A stretch of DNA of 64,000 nt, taken from assembly GCF_016918545.1 (NCBI RefSeq), contig NZ_JAFFQC010000021.1, forward strand, positions 1 through 64,000. Reading direction: 5' to 3'. This stretch comes from Desulfobulbus alkaliphilus. Its GTDB lineage: Bacteria; Desulfobacterota; Desulfobulbia; Desulfobulbales; Desulfobulbaceae. The notes beneath the pieces were generated by a model. That model worked only from the letters and a program-made list of their open reading frames with translations, made no database searches and was not told the DNA's origin. Of the stretch, positions 18,477 through 27,167 are shown in pieces. The position numbers and the translations under genes were made by a program. Each line of letters starts with the position of its first letter. The stretch's first letter is position 1.

Positions 18477-19676
18477 CTACTCCGTCGCAGAGGGGGTGAC
18501 CGGAGTTGCCCCGGCAGCCTGTTCGGGTTCCGGCGGCGTCAGGGCAGCGGCGGTTACCGGCACCCCCGGCCTGATTTTCTGCAATCCAGCCACTATCACC
18601 CGGTCACCGGCGTTCAATCCGGTGGTGATCAGGGTCCGTTCTCCGAAACTCTGCCCGACCTCGATCATTCTCGTTGCCACCAGGGACTGCTCATCGACCA
18701 CCATGACCATGGCCTCGCCCTTGTTGGTACGGCTGATGGCGGCGGCCGGAATCAGAACAGCATCCGGCAGAGAGCCTTTGGCAATGCGGGCCCGGACGAA
18801 CATGCCCGGCAGCAGTTTCTGGCGGGGGTTGGCGACAATGGCCCGCAGGGTGACCGTGCCCGTGGACTGGTTGACGGTGACATCGGAGAATTCCAGTAGA
18901 CCGGTCTGGTCGTGGGTCGAGCCGTCGTCCAACAAAACTGTGACCTCGGAGCGGGGATAGTCCTCGCCTTCGGGCTGGCCGGCAGCGATCTCCCGTCTGA
19001 GGCGCAGCAACTCGGTGCTGGACTGGTTGACATCAACGAACAGGGGGTCGAGTTGTTGGATAACCGCCAGGGCGCTGGTCTGCTGAGCAGTGACCAGAGC
19101 GCCTTCCGAGACCATCGATTTACCGATGCGACCGGTGATCGGGGCGGTGATTTCTGTAAAATCAAGAAGAATGCGGGCGTTGTCCAGGGCGGCGCGAGCG
19201 GCAGCCACATCAGCCTCCGCTTCTTTCCAGGCCGCTTCCATCTCGATCTGGTCCTGTTCGCTCACCGCCTTGGTCCGGACCAGATTTCGGTATCGTTCAG
19301 CCTTGAGCCGGGCCGAGTGCTCCCGCGCCTCGGCTCTGGCCAGGGCGGCTTTGGCGCTGTCCAGGCTGGCCTGGTACGTGGCGGGATCGATCTGGTAGAG
19401 CAGTTCGCCGGCCTGGACCTCGCTGCCCTCGGTGAACAGGCGTTTCTGGACGATACCGCTCACCTGGGGGCGAACTTCGGCGATGCGGTAGGCGGCGGTG
19501 CGGCCCGGCAGTTCGACGCTCAGGTTGACTGGTTCAGTGGTGACGATATGGACATCGACCTCGACCGGGCCGGGTGCGGCCATGGGCATCTGCTCTTGTC
19601 CGCGGCAGCCGGCCAGGATGGTCATTCCAGCGAGGACCAGCAAAAACAGAGGAAGACAGGGCGTTGTTTTTTTCAT
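18477..19676 (-). CDS. acrA: RND efflux periplasmic adaptor lipoprotein (AcrA/MexA type)
   Basis: 399 residues from the ATG at 19676, with AAGGA 7 bp upstream. Signal and lipobox LAGC (Cys24) anchor it to the inner membrane. The lipoyl/barrel-sandwich half (AEVRPQVSGIVQKRLF, then TEGSEVQAGELLYQIDP), a coiled-coil hairpin (about 110-165) and beta-barrel domains (ITAPITGRIGKSMVSEGALV) follow. It links AcrB with an outer-membrane channel. It is the first gene of the operon behind the AcrR-like operator. Confidence 0.95.
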   Translation of the reverse strand: MKKTTPCLPLFLLVLAGMTILAGCRGQEQMPMAAPGPVEVDVHIVTTEPVNLSVELPGRTAAYRIAEVRPQVSGIVQKRLFTEGSEVQAGELLYQIDPATYQASLDSAKAALARAEAREHSARLKAERYRNLVRTKAVSEQDQIEMEAAWKEAEADVAAARAALDNARILLDFTEITAPITGRIGKSMVSEGALVTAQQTSALAVIQQLDPLFVDVNQSSTELLRLRREIAAGQPEGEDYPRSEVTVLLDDGSTHDQTGLLEFSDVTVNQSTGTVTLRAIVANPRQKLLPGMFVRARIAKGSLPDAVLIPAAAISRTNKGEAMVMVVDEQSLVATRMIEVGQSFGERTLITTGLNAGDRVIVAGLQKIRPGVPVTAAALTPPEPEQAAGATPVTPSATE

Positions 19677-19761
19677 AACAGGTTCCTTGCGCGATGATCG
19701 ACACCCGGAGCATGGGTGGTCCGGGCCAGAGAGTGTCGCCGAGGCAGGGACGACGGCACGA

Positions 19762-19790
19762 TTTATACATACATGCGTGAATGTATGCAA
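19762..19790 (-). promoter_or_regulatory. acrA promoter overlapped by an AcrR-like operator
   Basis: On the minus strand TTGCAT (19790-19785) and TATAAA (19767-19762) are 17 bp apart. A palindrome with arms TACATACA and TGTATGCA around TGCGTGAA (19766-19789) covers the spacer. From memory it matches the E. coli AcrR/acrAB operator at about 21 of 24 positions. Binding would block the promoter. TSS expected near 19755, giving a leader of about 80 nt. Confidence 0.85.
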
Positions 19791-19839
19791 GGAGAATGTG
19801 AACGCGGTCGACTTTTTTCCTGAAGAGGACAGGGGGCCA

Positions 19840-19883
19840 GTTCTCAGGTCAGGCAGCCTTTTGCCCGCACCTGGTGAACGTGG
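19840..19883 (-). repeat. Dispersed repeat family 2, copy 2
   Basis: GTTCTCAGGTCAGGCAGCCT, then TTTGCCCGCACCTGGTGAAC and GTGG. It is nearly the reverse complement of 59006-59048. Confidence 0.7.
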
Positions 19884-19966
19884 ACCACAAGGGGTAAGTG
19901 TCTGCTCCGCAATGGGCTGGGAGGACGGCTTCCTGGTTGACATGGGCCGGTCTTGTCCTATCATAT

Positions 19967-20002
19967 GCCTGCATGAGAGCCTGCATGAGAGCCTGCATGA
20001 GA
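19967..20002 (+). repeat. 12-bp tandem repeat (3 units)
   Basis: Three exact tandem copies of GCCTGCATGAGA lie 60 bp upstream of the ABC ATPase gene, between the divergent acrA operon and that gene. No function is evident; slippage of the copy number would be easy. Confidence 0.8.
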
Positions 20003-20063
20003 CACCGGGTGCTGGTGCCGGCCATCGCCCGCCGAGGCTCGTGCATTTTTGAGGAGATTGCCC

Positions 20064-20996
20064 ATGATCCACGTTGAGAGTCTGACCAGGAGCTATGGGT
20101 CGCTGAAAGCAGTCGACGATGTCTCCTTTTTGGTCCAGCCCGGTGAAATTGTCGGCTTGCTGGGCCACAATGGCGCCGGCAAGACCACCATCATGAAGAT
20201 GATGACCGGTTTTCTTGAACCGACCAGCGGCAGTATCACTATCGAACACCTGCAGATGGTCCTGGACCGGCGGGCCATCCAGGCCCGCATGGGCTATCTT
20301 GCGGAAAACTGTCCCCTGTATCCAGACATGACGGTGGTAGCCTATCTGGCCTATCTGGCTGCACTGCACGGCGTGGCCGCCGACCGGTTGGGCGGACTGC
20401 TGCGTTTGGCCCTGGAGCGGACTGCCCTGGTGGACAAGGCCGAACAGCAGATCGGCACCCTGTCCCGGGGATACCGCCAGCGGGTCGGTGTGGCCCAGGC
20501 CATTCTGCACCAGCCCCGGATTCTGATCCTCGACGAACCCACCAACGGGCTCGATCCCGCACAGATTCAGCATATGCGCTCCCTGCTGCGGGAATTGGCC
20601 AGGGAATCGACCCTGATCATCTCCACCCATATCCTCCAGGAAGTTGAGGCGGTGTGCGATCGGGTCATCATTATCCAGCAGGGACGCAAGGTGATCGACA
20701 CCCGGCTCGATGCGCTGCGTGCCGGCAAACGACTGCTGGTGACCATTGAAGACCAGGACGATCCAGCTGCCTTTCTGGCCGGACTGCAGGGCGTAACTAT
20801 GGTCGAAAGGCAGGGGTCGGCCAAGGGTCGGCTTCGTCTGGCCCTGAGTGGTACCATGGCCCCCGAAGAATTGGCGCCGATGATCGCCACCGCAGTTGTC
20901 AAACGAGGTCTGCGGCTCTATCGCCTGGAGACGGAAACGCCCAGTCTCGAGAAAATTTTTCGAGAAATCAATACGATCTCCGGGAGGGATCAGTGA
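20064..20996 (+). CDS. ABC transporter ATP-binding protein (GldA/ABC-2 type)
   Basis: 310 residues from the ATG at 20064, where GAGGAG lies 7 bp upstream; an in-frame TTG at 20049 lacks this. Walker A GHNGAGKTT at 34-42, signature LSRGYRQRV, Walker B ILILDEPTNGLD. The C-terminal 90 residues form the extra regulatory domain seen in GldA and NosF/CcmA-type ATPases. It overlaps the permease GTG start by 4 nt (GTGA). With the next two genes it forms a Gld-like ABC exporter. Confidence 0.88.
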   Translation: MIHVESLTRSYGSLKAVDDVSFLVQPGEIVGLLGHNGAGKTTIMKMMTGFLEPTSGSITIEHLQMVLDRRAIQARMGYLAENCPLYPDMTVVAYLAYLAALHGVAADRLGGLLRLALERTALVDKAEQQIGTLSRGYRQRVGVAQAILHQPRILILDEPTNGLDPAQIQHMRSLLRELARESTLIISTHILQEVEAVCDRVIIIQQGRKVIDTRLDALRAGKRLLVTIEDQDDPAAFLAGLQGVTMVERQGSAKGRLRLALSGTMAPEELAPMIATAVVKRGLRLYRLETETPSLEKIFREINTISGRDQ

Positions 20997-23908
20997 GTAC
21001 GCTGCATCAGGTTGTCCGTAGAGAGCTGGCCGCTTTTTTTGCCACTCCGGCCGCGTTTATTTTTTTGGCCGCCTTTATCGGGGTCACGCTGTTTGTCTTT
21101 TTCTGGGTGGAGACGTTTTTCAGCCGAAACATCGCCGATGTCCGGCCATTGTTTGCCTGGATGCCGCTCCTGCTCATCTTTCTGGTCGCGGCCATTACCA
21201 TGCGGGTCTGGTCCGAGGAGCATCGAACCGGCACCCTGGAATCACTGTTGACCGCGCCGGTGAGGCCCTCCACGCTGGTCCTTGGCAAGTTCCTTGCCTG
21301 TCTGGCGCTGGTTGCCATCGGCCTGGTTCTCACCTTTCCTCTGCCGGTGACGGTCAGTCTGCTTGGTCAGCTTGACTGGGGCCCGGTGTTCGGCGGCTAC
21401 CTGGCCAGCCTGATCCTCGCCGCCACCTATATCGCCATTGGTCTGTTCATCAGTGCCCGGTGCAACAGTCAGATTGTCAGCCTGATTGGCACGACGCTGG
21501 TCTGCGGTCTGCTCTACCTGCTCGGCTCCGATACCCTGACCGGCTTTTTCAGTAACCGGGGCGGAGAAGTGCTCAAACTGCTGGGAGCCGGCTCACGTTT
21601 TGAAGCCATCACCCGCGGAGTCATCGATCTACGGGATATTGTCTATTATCTCAGCCTCTGCGGCATTTTTCTCACTCTGAACCTGTATGGTCTGGAGCGG
21701 CGGCGCTGGGCGGGCAATCCGGCCAATGCCGCGCACCGGCGCTGGGGAGTGCTCACCAGTCTGCTGATCCTCAATTTTCTCCTGGTCAATATCTGGCTTG
21801 CCCCCATCGGCAGTCTCCGGGCCGATCTGACTGAAGGGCGGATCTATTCGATTTCCACCGCGACCCGTTCCTACCTGGAAAGATTGCAGGAGCCCCTGTT
21901 GATCCGCGGCTATTTTTCCGCGCAGACGCACCCCCTGCTGGCACCCTTACAGCCCCAGCTGCGCGATCTGCTGCGGGAATATCAAGTGGCCGGCGGTGGC
22001 AAGGTGCGGGTCGAGTTCATCGACCCCCAGCAGAGGCCGGAGCTGGAGCAGGAGGCCGGCGAAAAATATGGCATTCGCCCGGTCCCTTTTCAGACGGCCT
22101 CCCGTCATCAGACCGCGGTCACCAACAGTTATTTCGATGTGCTGATCAAATACGGGGATGCATTTGTCACTCTTGGTTTTCAGGACCTGATCGAGGTGAA
22201 GAGCGAGGGGGACACCCAACTCGAGGTAGCGTTGCGCAATCCTGAACATGACATCACCAGAGCCGTCAAAAAAGTGTTGTACAGTTATCAGGGAGAGGGT
22301 GATCTGTTTGCCGGCCTCGACAGTGCCGTGGTTTTTTATGGGTATTTTTCCGCCGAGCACAGGCTGCCGCAGCCACTGGTTGAACTCAAAGACAGCCTGG
22401 AGATGGTGCTGGCGGATATGGAGGACCAGGCGGGCGGTTTCTTTTCGTTTCACTTTATCGATCCGGAAGCCGACGGCGGGGCAGTGGCCCGCCAACTGAC
22501 CGAGGAGTATGGCATGCAGCCCATGGTCGCCGATCCTCTGTCTTCGGAAACGTTCTGGTTTTACCTGATCCTTGCAAGCGATGATCAGGTGGTGCAGGTG
22601 GCGTTGCCGTCTGCTCTGGATCGAGTCGGTTTGAAGACAGCTGTCGAGGCCGGCCTGAAACGCTTTTCCAGTGGCATGCTGAAGACGGTGGGTTTGTCTG
22701 TGCCGACAGATATGTCATCGTCCATGGCCCCGTTTGGCATGATGAGCCAGGGCGCGACCTATCAGCTGCTGCAGCAGTTCATTGAACTGGAACATCGGGT
22801 ACGGATGGTGGATCTCGATGAAGGGCAGGTCGCGCTCGATGTCGATATCCTTGTGCTGGTGGCACCGGAACAACTGACCGAGGTCCAGGTCTTTGCCGTG
22901 GATCAGTTTCTGATGCAGGGTGGGACGGTGGTGCTGGCCACCTCTCCCTTTGACCTTGCCTTGACCGACGGCCTCCAGGTCCGGGCCAAGGAGAGCGGGT
23001 TGACCGCCTGGCTGAGCAGCCATGGTCTCTCCCTGACCCATGCCATGGTGCTTGACCCGCAAAATGCCGCATTTCCGGTTCCGGTGGAACGTCATGTGGG
23101 CTCCCATATCGTGGAGGAAACGCATCTGATCAATTATCCCTATTTTATCGACATCCGTAGCGATGGCATGGATCGGGACAGCGGCCTGACCACCGGCATC
23201 GATCAGATTGCCATGACCTGGGCTTCACCGATCCTTATTGATCCGGAGCTGAACAGAGACAGGCGGCTGGTGCACTTGCTGGAAAGCTCACCCGGATCCT
23301 GGCTATCGGATTCGGTTGCTGTTCATCCCGATTTCGAGCGCTACGGCGCGACCGGCTTTTCTGTCGGTCAAGAAACAGGTCGGCAGCTTGTGGCGGTGAT
23401 GGTTGAGGGCGTGTTCACCTCCTGGTTCGCGGACAGGGCTTCACCATTGGTGGCAGCCGCGCAAACCCGGCGGGATCAATCGACCCAGCCGGGTTCTGCC
23501 AGCATGGATGAGGCCGGGGATGAAATGCCCCCGGTGATCGACCAGGTGCTGCTTCATTCCCCGGATTCCGCCCGTATCATCCTGCTTGCCTCCAGCAGCT
23601 TTCTCGCCGACATCAGTCTCGAACTGGCCTCCGGAGCCAGTGGGTCACGCTACCTCAATCCCCTGCAGCTGGTGGCCAACTGCATCGATTGGTCCCTGGA
23701 AGACCGGGAACTGCTCGGCATCCGCGGGCGTAGTCATTTTGCCAGGACGCTGCTGCCCATGAGCAGTCAGCAGCGAGCTGCCTGGGAGTATGTTAATTAC
23801 GGGCTTGCCGGTCTTGGTCTGCTGATGGTGTGGGGAGTGCAGCGCCTGCTCATGGTGCGATCGCGGCGGCGGTATCGAGCCTTGCTTGCTGGAGAGAGTG
23901 AAGAATGA
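20993..23908 (+). CDS. Fused ABC-2 permease / GldG-like auxiliary protein
   Basis: 971 residues, GTG start. Residues 1-240 are a six-helix ABC-2 permease like GldF (RRELAAFFATPAAFIFLAAF; RVWSEEHRTGTLESLLTAPV). A second membrane anchor near 260-280 (LTSLLILNFLLVNIWLAP) leads into a long periplasmic GldG/ABC_transp_aux domain (to about 930), closed by a final helix YGLAGLGLLMVWGVQRLL. In Bacteroidetes GldF and GldG are separate. The fusion enforces 1:1 stoichiometry. Its GTGA and ATGA overlaps with both neighbours show a tight operon. Confidence 0.85.
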   Translation: MSTLHQVVRRELAAFFATPAAFIFLAAFIGVTLFVFFWVETFFSRNIADVRPLFAWMPLLLIFLVAAITMRVWSEEHRTGTLESLLTAPVRPSTLVLGKFLACLALVAIGLVLTFPLPVTVSLLGQLDWGPVFGGYLASLILAATYIAIGLFISARCNSQIVSLIGTTLVCGLLYLLGSDTLTGFFSNRGGEVLKLLGAGSRFEAITRGVIDLRDIVYYLSLCGIFLTLNLYGLERRRWAGNPANAAHRRWGVLTSLLILNFLLVNIWLAPIGSLRADLTEGRIYSISTATRSYLERLQEPLLIRGYFSAQTHPLLAPLQPQLRDLLREYQVAGGGKVRVEFIDPQQRPELEQEAGEKYGIRPVPFQTASRHQTAVTNSYFDVLIKYGDAFVTLGFQDLIEVKSEGDTQLEVALRNPEHDITRAVKKVLYSYQGEGDLFAGLDSAVVFYGYFSAEHRLPQPLVELKDSLEMVLADMEDQAGGFFSFHFIDPEADGGAVARQLTEEYGMQPMVADPLSSETFWFYLILASDDQVVQVALPSALDRVGLKTAVEAGLKRFSSGMLKTVGLSVPTDMSSSMAPFGMMSQGATYQLLQQFIELEHRVRMVDLDEGQVALDVDILVLVAPEQLTEVQVFAVDQFLMQGGTVVLATSPFDLALTDGLQVRAKESGLTAWLSSHGLSLTHAMVLDPQNAAFPVPVERHVGSHIVEETHLINYPYFIDIRSDGMDRDSGLTTGIDQIAMTWASPILIDPELNRDRRLVHLLESSPGSWLSDSVAVHPDFERYGATGFSVGQETGRQLVAVMVEGVFTSWFADRASPLVAAAQTRRDQSTQPGSASMDEAGDEMPPVIDQVLLHSPDSARIILLASSSFLADISLELASGASGSRYLNPLQLVANCIDWSLEDRELLGIRGRSHFARTLLPMSSQQRAAWEYVNYGLAGLGLLMVWGVQRLLMVRSRRRYRALLAGESEE

Positions 23909-24903
23909 AAAAGGGACTGATCATCTGCTCGGTGCTGGTTGTTGTCCAGCTCGTTTTGATTATACTGGTGTATCAGAGAGGTCGGGAAGAGGGGCCGGCA
24001 TTGCCGACAGGACCGCTGCTCACTGTGGATCTGGAGGGCATAGAGCTTTTGGAGCTTGAAGACCGTGATGGACGGTCACTGGTGTTCAACAAGGAACAGG
24101 GCCTGTGGCGTCTTCCTGCATCGGCTGATCTTCCCGCCGATGGCCTCCGAATTCAGCAGCTGCTTGAACGGATCGGATCCGTGCAGCGGGGATGGCCCGA
24201 AGCCACCACCGTGGAAGCAGCAGTTCGCTTCAGAGTGGCCGCCGATCATTTTGAACGGAAACTGACCCTGCATGGTGAAGACGGAACCCGGCAGGTGTGG
24301 TATTTTGGCGTGTCTCCCGGGATACGGCGGATGTATGTCCGGGTAGACGGTGATCCGGAAATTTATTCTCTGCAGCTGCTGGGCTATGAACTGGAGGCCC
24401 TGGCCGATGCCTGGATCGAGCCGAGCCTTCTCCATCTCGAGGCCGAACAGGTCAAGCGAGTGGAGCTGCCCGGGCTGACCCTGGAGCGGCGGAACGAAAC
24501 ACTCCAGCCCATCGACCTGGACCAGGGAGAGGAGGTGAGGAAAGATCGGCTCGACTCCTTGATCCACCACCTGACTCGCTTGAGTGTCATCGGCGTTGTC
24601 GACTTGGAGAGTAGAGCTGGGTTGGCCCTGGACGATTCTTTTTTTTCGTATCGCCTGGTTTTGCAAGATGGTAGTGCCCAGGACTATGTCTGGTATCGAC
24701 CTGTGACCGCGGAACCGGAAGAAGAAGCATTGCTGGCGGAGACCAGCCCTGTGCTCCGGATTTCCGGCTCTGAACAGCTGTTCCGGGTGGCGGCCTGGCA
24801 GGTGGAGGACATTGCCGGGATCAGCCGGAACGATCTGGTGCAGCCTCAGGGTGAAGGCAATGCTTTGCCGGCCATGGAAGTACTGGATCCGTCAGGGCTC
24901 TAG
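23905..24903 (+). CDS. DUF4340 domain protein of the Gld-like ABC system
   Basis: 332 residues with one N-terminal helix (LIICSVLVVVQLVLIILVY) and a large periplasmic part with the repeated beta units typical of DUF4340 (SLVFNKEQGLWRLPASADLP; VWYFGVSPGIRRMYVRVDGD). DUF4340 proteins commonly follow GldFG-like permeases and presumably form part of the same envelope complex, but their role is not established. The ATGA overlap with the permease fusion supports partnership. Confidence 0.82.
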   Translation: MKKGLIICSVLVVVQLVLIILVYQRGREEGPALPTGPLLTVDLEGIELLELEDRDGRSLVFNKEQGLWRLPASADLPADGLRIQQLLERIGSVQRGWPEATTVEAAVRFRVAADHFERKLTLHGEDGTRQVWYFGVSPGIRRMYVRVDGDPEIYSLQLLGYELEALADAWIEPSLLHLEAEQVKRVELPGLTLERRNETLQPIDLDQGEEVRKDRLDSLIHHLTRLSVIGVVDLESRAGLALDDSFFSYRLVLQDGSAQDYVWYRPVTAEPEEEALLAETSPVLRISGSEQLFRVAAWQVEDIAGISRNDLVQPQGEGNALPAMEVLDPSGL

Positions 24904-24955
24904 GTGCAGTGGCGACCATGCCGCCGGCTTTGCAACCAGGTATGGGGGTGATCCT

Positions 24956-25723
24956 GTGAAGTTTGCCTCGCTTCTCTCCCGCTCGGGCAGGAAATCTCAC
25001 CGGAAATGGCGGCGTCAGGCTTTTCGTTTCCTGCTGTTTGTCGTGGGGACAGGGCTGGCTGTGCCGGCAGTGATTGTCTTGTGTCTGCGCTGGGTACCAC
25101 CACCGACCAGTGCCTTCATGGTGATGCACCATTTCGAAAGGCTGACAAGCAGCCAGGAAGTGCCGCCTGTTCGTTATACCTGGGTTTCCCGTGATCAGAT
25201 CAGTCCGTACATGGCCCTGGCGGTTCTTGCCTCCGAAGATCAGCGTTTTCCCGAGCATCGAGGCTTTGATTTTATTGCCATCAGGCAGGCAATGGAACAA
25301 AATACCCGGTCCACAAGACTGCGGGGGGCAAGTACCCTTTCGCAGCAGACCGCCAAGAACCTGTTTCTCTGGGGTGGGCGCAGCTACCTGCGCAAAGGAA
25401 TCGAGGCGTGGTTGACCCTGTATCTGGAATTGTTGTGGCCGAAGGGCAGGATTCTTGAAGTGTATCTGAATATTGCCGAGTTCGGCAACGGTATCTATGG
25501 TGTGCATGCCGCATCGGCTCATTTTTTCAACAAAAAACCTGACCAGCTGACCCGCCGTGAAGCCGCCCTGCTCGCCGCTGTGCTGCCCAGTCCTCGGCGA
25601 TTGCACGCGGATCGACCTTCGTCCTATCTGCAGTCCCGAGTTCGATGGATTCAAACCAATATGAATCGACTTGGCGGTACCCGCTTTGTCGATCGAATCT
25701 GGGCGCAGCCTGGGCATGGATGA
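24956..25723 (+). CDS. mtgA: Monofunctional peptidoglycan glycosyltransferase
   Basis: 255 residues from a GTG at 24956 with GGGGTG upstream; the longer open frame lacks a membrane-type start. A membrane helix at about 22-45 is followed by a GT51 domain: catalytic Glu94 in SEDQRFPEHRGFD, then RGASTLSQQTAKNLFLW, KGRILEVYLNIAEFGNGIYG and RREAALLAAVLPSP. It polymerises lipid II into glycan strands at the inner membrane. Its position 52 bp after the Gld-like ABC genes suggests a common envelope role. Confidence 0.95.
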   Translation: MKFASLLSRSGRKSHRKWRRQAFRFLLFVVGTGLAVPAVIVLCLRWVPPPTSAFMVMHHFERLTSSQEVPPVRYTWVSRDQISPYMALAVLASEDQRFPEHRGFDFIAIRQAMEQNTRSTRLRGASTLSQQTAKNLFLWGGRSYLRKGIEAWLTLYLELLWPKGRILEVYLNIAEFGNGIYGVHAASAHFFNKKPDQLTRREAALLAAVLPSPRRLHADRPSSYLQSRVRWIQTNMNRLGGTRFVDRIWAQPGHG

Positions 25724-25859
25724 TTTGCGCATTCGCTTGATCCGGAGATTTCGCAGGCAGCAGGTTTTTGCCGCTGCCTCTTCTCCCCTGTCCGCCCGCA
25801 TGCTCGGGTTGGTGGCCGACTGGCTGGCAGCCGGTGACCGGGATCCTCTGGCCGTATGA
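25716..25859 (+). CDS. Small hypothetical protein (47 aa)
   Basis: Starts MDDLRIRLIRRFRRQ, overlapping the mtgA stop by 8 nt, and ends with an ATGA overlap into the next frame. It is basic at the N-terminus and helical throughout. I recognise no family. The double overlap is the main reason to believe it is translated; alternatively it is the N-terminal part of one frameshifted gene with the next ORF. Confidence 0.5.
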   Translation: MDDLRIRLIRRFRRQQVFAAASSPLSARMLGLVADWLAAGDRDPLAV

Positions 25860-26152
25860 ATACCTATCTTGCCACCTATCTTCATGATAAGGGAATTTCC
25901 CTGGGCGCGCATCTTGATACCTGGGCACGACAGCGGCGGGAGCCGGTCCTCTGGCTGCAATGGGAACCCCTGCGTGGGCAACCGGGACCACCCGAGTTCG
26001 GTTGGGTTGGCTGGATCGCCGACCTCTGGCAGGAAGGGTATCATTGGCATGGGCAGCTGGCCTGGGTGCACCCGCATGGGACCCGGATACAATGGCTTCC
26101 TGACCTGAAACGGTTTGCAAACGATCACCGGTCCCCTGTTGCTGTCCGGTAG
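25856..26152 (+). CDS. Small hypothetical protein, Trp-rich (98 aa)
   Basis: 98 residues with eight or more tryptophans (WARQRREPVLWLQWEPL; GWVGWIADLWQEGYHWHGQL). No signal peptide or membrane helix, no family recognised. Starts on an ATGA overlap with the 47-aa frame after mtgA, so it is probably the last gene of that operon. Confidence 0.55.
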   Translation: MNTYLATYLHDKGISLGAHLDTWARQRREPVLWLQWEPLRGQPGPPEFGWVGWIADLWQEGYHWHGQLAWVHPHGTRIQWLPDLKRFANDHRSPVAVR

Positions 26153-26437
26153 CGGTTGTCAACTGAGAGCGGGGGAACAGATCCGCTGTTCCCGGGAGAG
26201 GATGAACCCGACAAACTGGCGATGTCCCTTTCACTCCAGGGGCCTCAGGTTTTGGCACTTGTTTTCCGTTTGCAACAAAACCGAAAGAAAAGGCCTTGTA
26301 TTAATGAACACGACCGTTGTACAATGCAATTACAAGAGTGCAACTGGTCACGTGGGTGGGCATAGAGAGTTGTTGTCCGCCTATCCTGCTTGCATGAGTC
26401 TCGTTTTTTGCAAGTCCTGGCATGGGAGACTCCGTTA

Positions 26438-26914
26438 ATGACATCCAACCAGAAATATTATGTCAACAAGAGCGATACCATTACCGTCCGTTGCCTTGCC
26501 TGTAACAAGTCACGATCCTTTTCGGTTGCCGGACTGAAGGGAAAGTCGCGCAACCTCAAAGTGCAGTGTCCTTGTACCAACACCTTTGCCATCGATATCG
26601 AATTCAGACGTTCGTATCGAAAAGATGTGCATATTGCCGGTGGGTACAGAAAAAGAGACGAAGTTGAGGACGTTGAACGATCATGTGTGGTGCGGAATAT
26701 TTCCGTCGGCGGTCTCGGTATCAAAATCGAACATGACACCACGATTCAGGTGGATGACGAACTGATTGTCACCTTCAAGCTGGATGACCGGCATCAGCGG
26801 CGAATTGATACGGCGGTTAAAGTGCGGCATGTTGATCCCGAAAAAAGATTCGGCGGAGAATTCGTCGATCCGGATGACCCGTCTCGGGACGAAGTGCTCA
26901 CTTTTTATTTGTAA
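26438..26914 (+). CDS. PilZ-domain protein with N-terminal Cys motif
   Basis: 158 residues from the ATG at 26438 (GGGAG upstream). Residues 15-50 carry CLAC (19-22) and CPC (44-46), a possible metal-binding ribbon. The PilZ domain follows: RRSYR at 57-61 supplies the RxxxR c-di-GMP motif and NISVGG at 87-92 the D/NxSxxG motif, so c-di-GMP binding is likely. It is a paralogue of the 158-residue protein at 36339-36815 with the same arrangement. Output partner unknown. Monocistronic, ending before a strong hairpin. Confidence 0.82.
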   Translation: MTSNQKYYVNKSDTITVRCLACNKSRSFSVAGLKGKSRNLKVQCPCTNTFAIDIEFRRSYRKDVHIAGGYRKRDEVEDVERSCVVRNISVGGLGIKIEHDTTIQVDDELIVTFKLDDRHQRRIDTAVKVRHVDPEKRFGGEFVDPDDPSRDEVLTFYL

Positions 26915-27095
26915 TTGGCAACAAGAATGAAAGGCTAAGTGCATCAGAGGTACCCTCTTTTTGCACTGCCACGGCTACCCGCGTGATGGGGTGATGGCGA
27001 GCAGTCAGTTTCGGATACGTCGGAGGGGCAGCCATGACCGCTTGCAAGGGGAGGGGCGTGGTCAATCACGAAACGGCCTCCCCAGTGCATGGTTG

Positions 27096-27142
27096 CATAA
27101 AAAACAGACAGCCTTGCGGAATCTCCGCAAGGCTGTCTGTTT
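27096..27142 (-). terminator. Strong terminator of the barrel gene
   Basis: A perfect 19-bp stem (27102-27120 with 27124-27142, core CAGACAGCCTTGCGGA) has a 3-base loop. On the minus strand it is followed by TTTTTT. It can also stop readthrough from the plus-strand PilZ gene. Confidence 0.93.
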
Positions 27143-27167
27143 TGTGGTGATGCTGATCTGTTGCTGC

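Noticed and set aside
18477-20630. 717-codon reading of the acrA frame
   Set aside because: The extension crosses the promoter, operator and divergent ATPase gene; the signal peptide and AAGGA place the start at 19676.
24812-25723. Longer mtgA frame starting inside the DUF4340 gene
   Set aside because: Would overlap 92 bp of the upstream gene and precede the membrane anchor with unrelated sequence; the GTG at 24956 fits better.
27102-27142. CRISPR-like palindrome
   Set aside because: A single perfect hairpin with a T tract, no repeat-spacer periodicity; it is a terminator.
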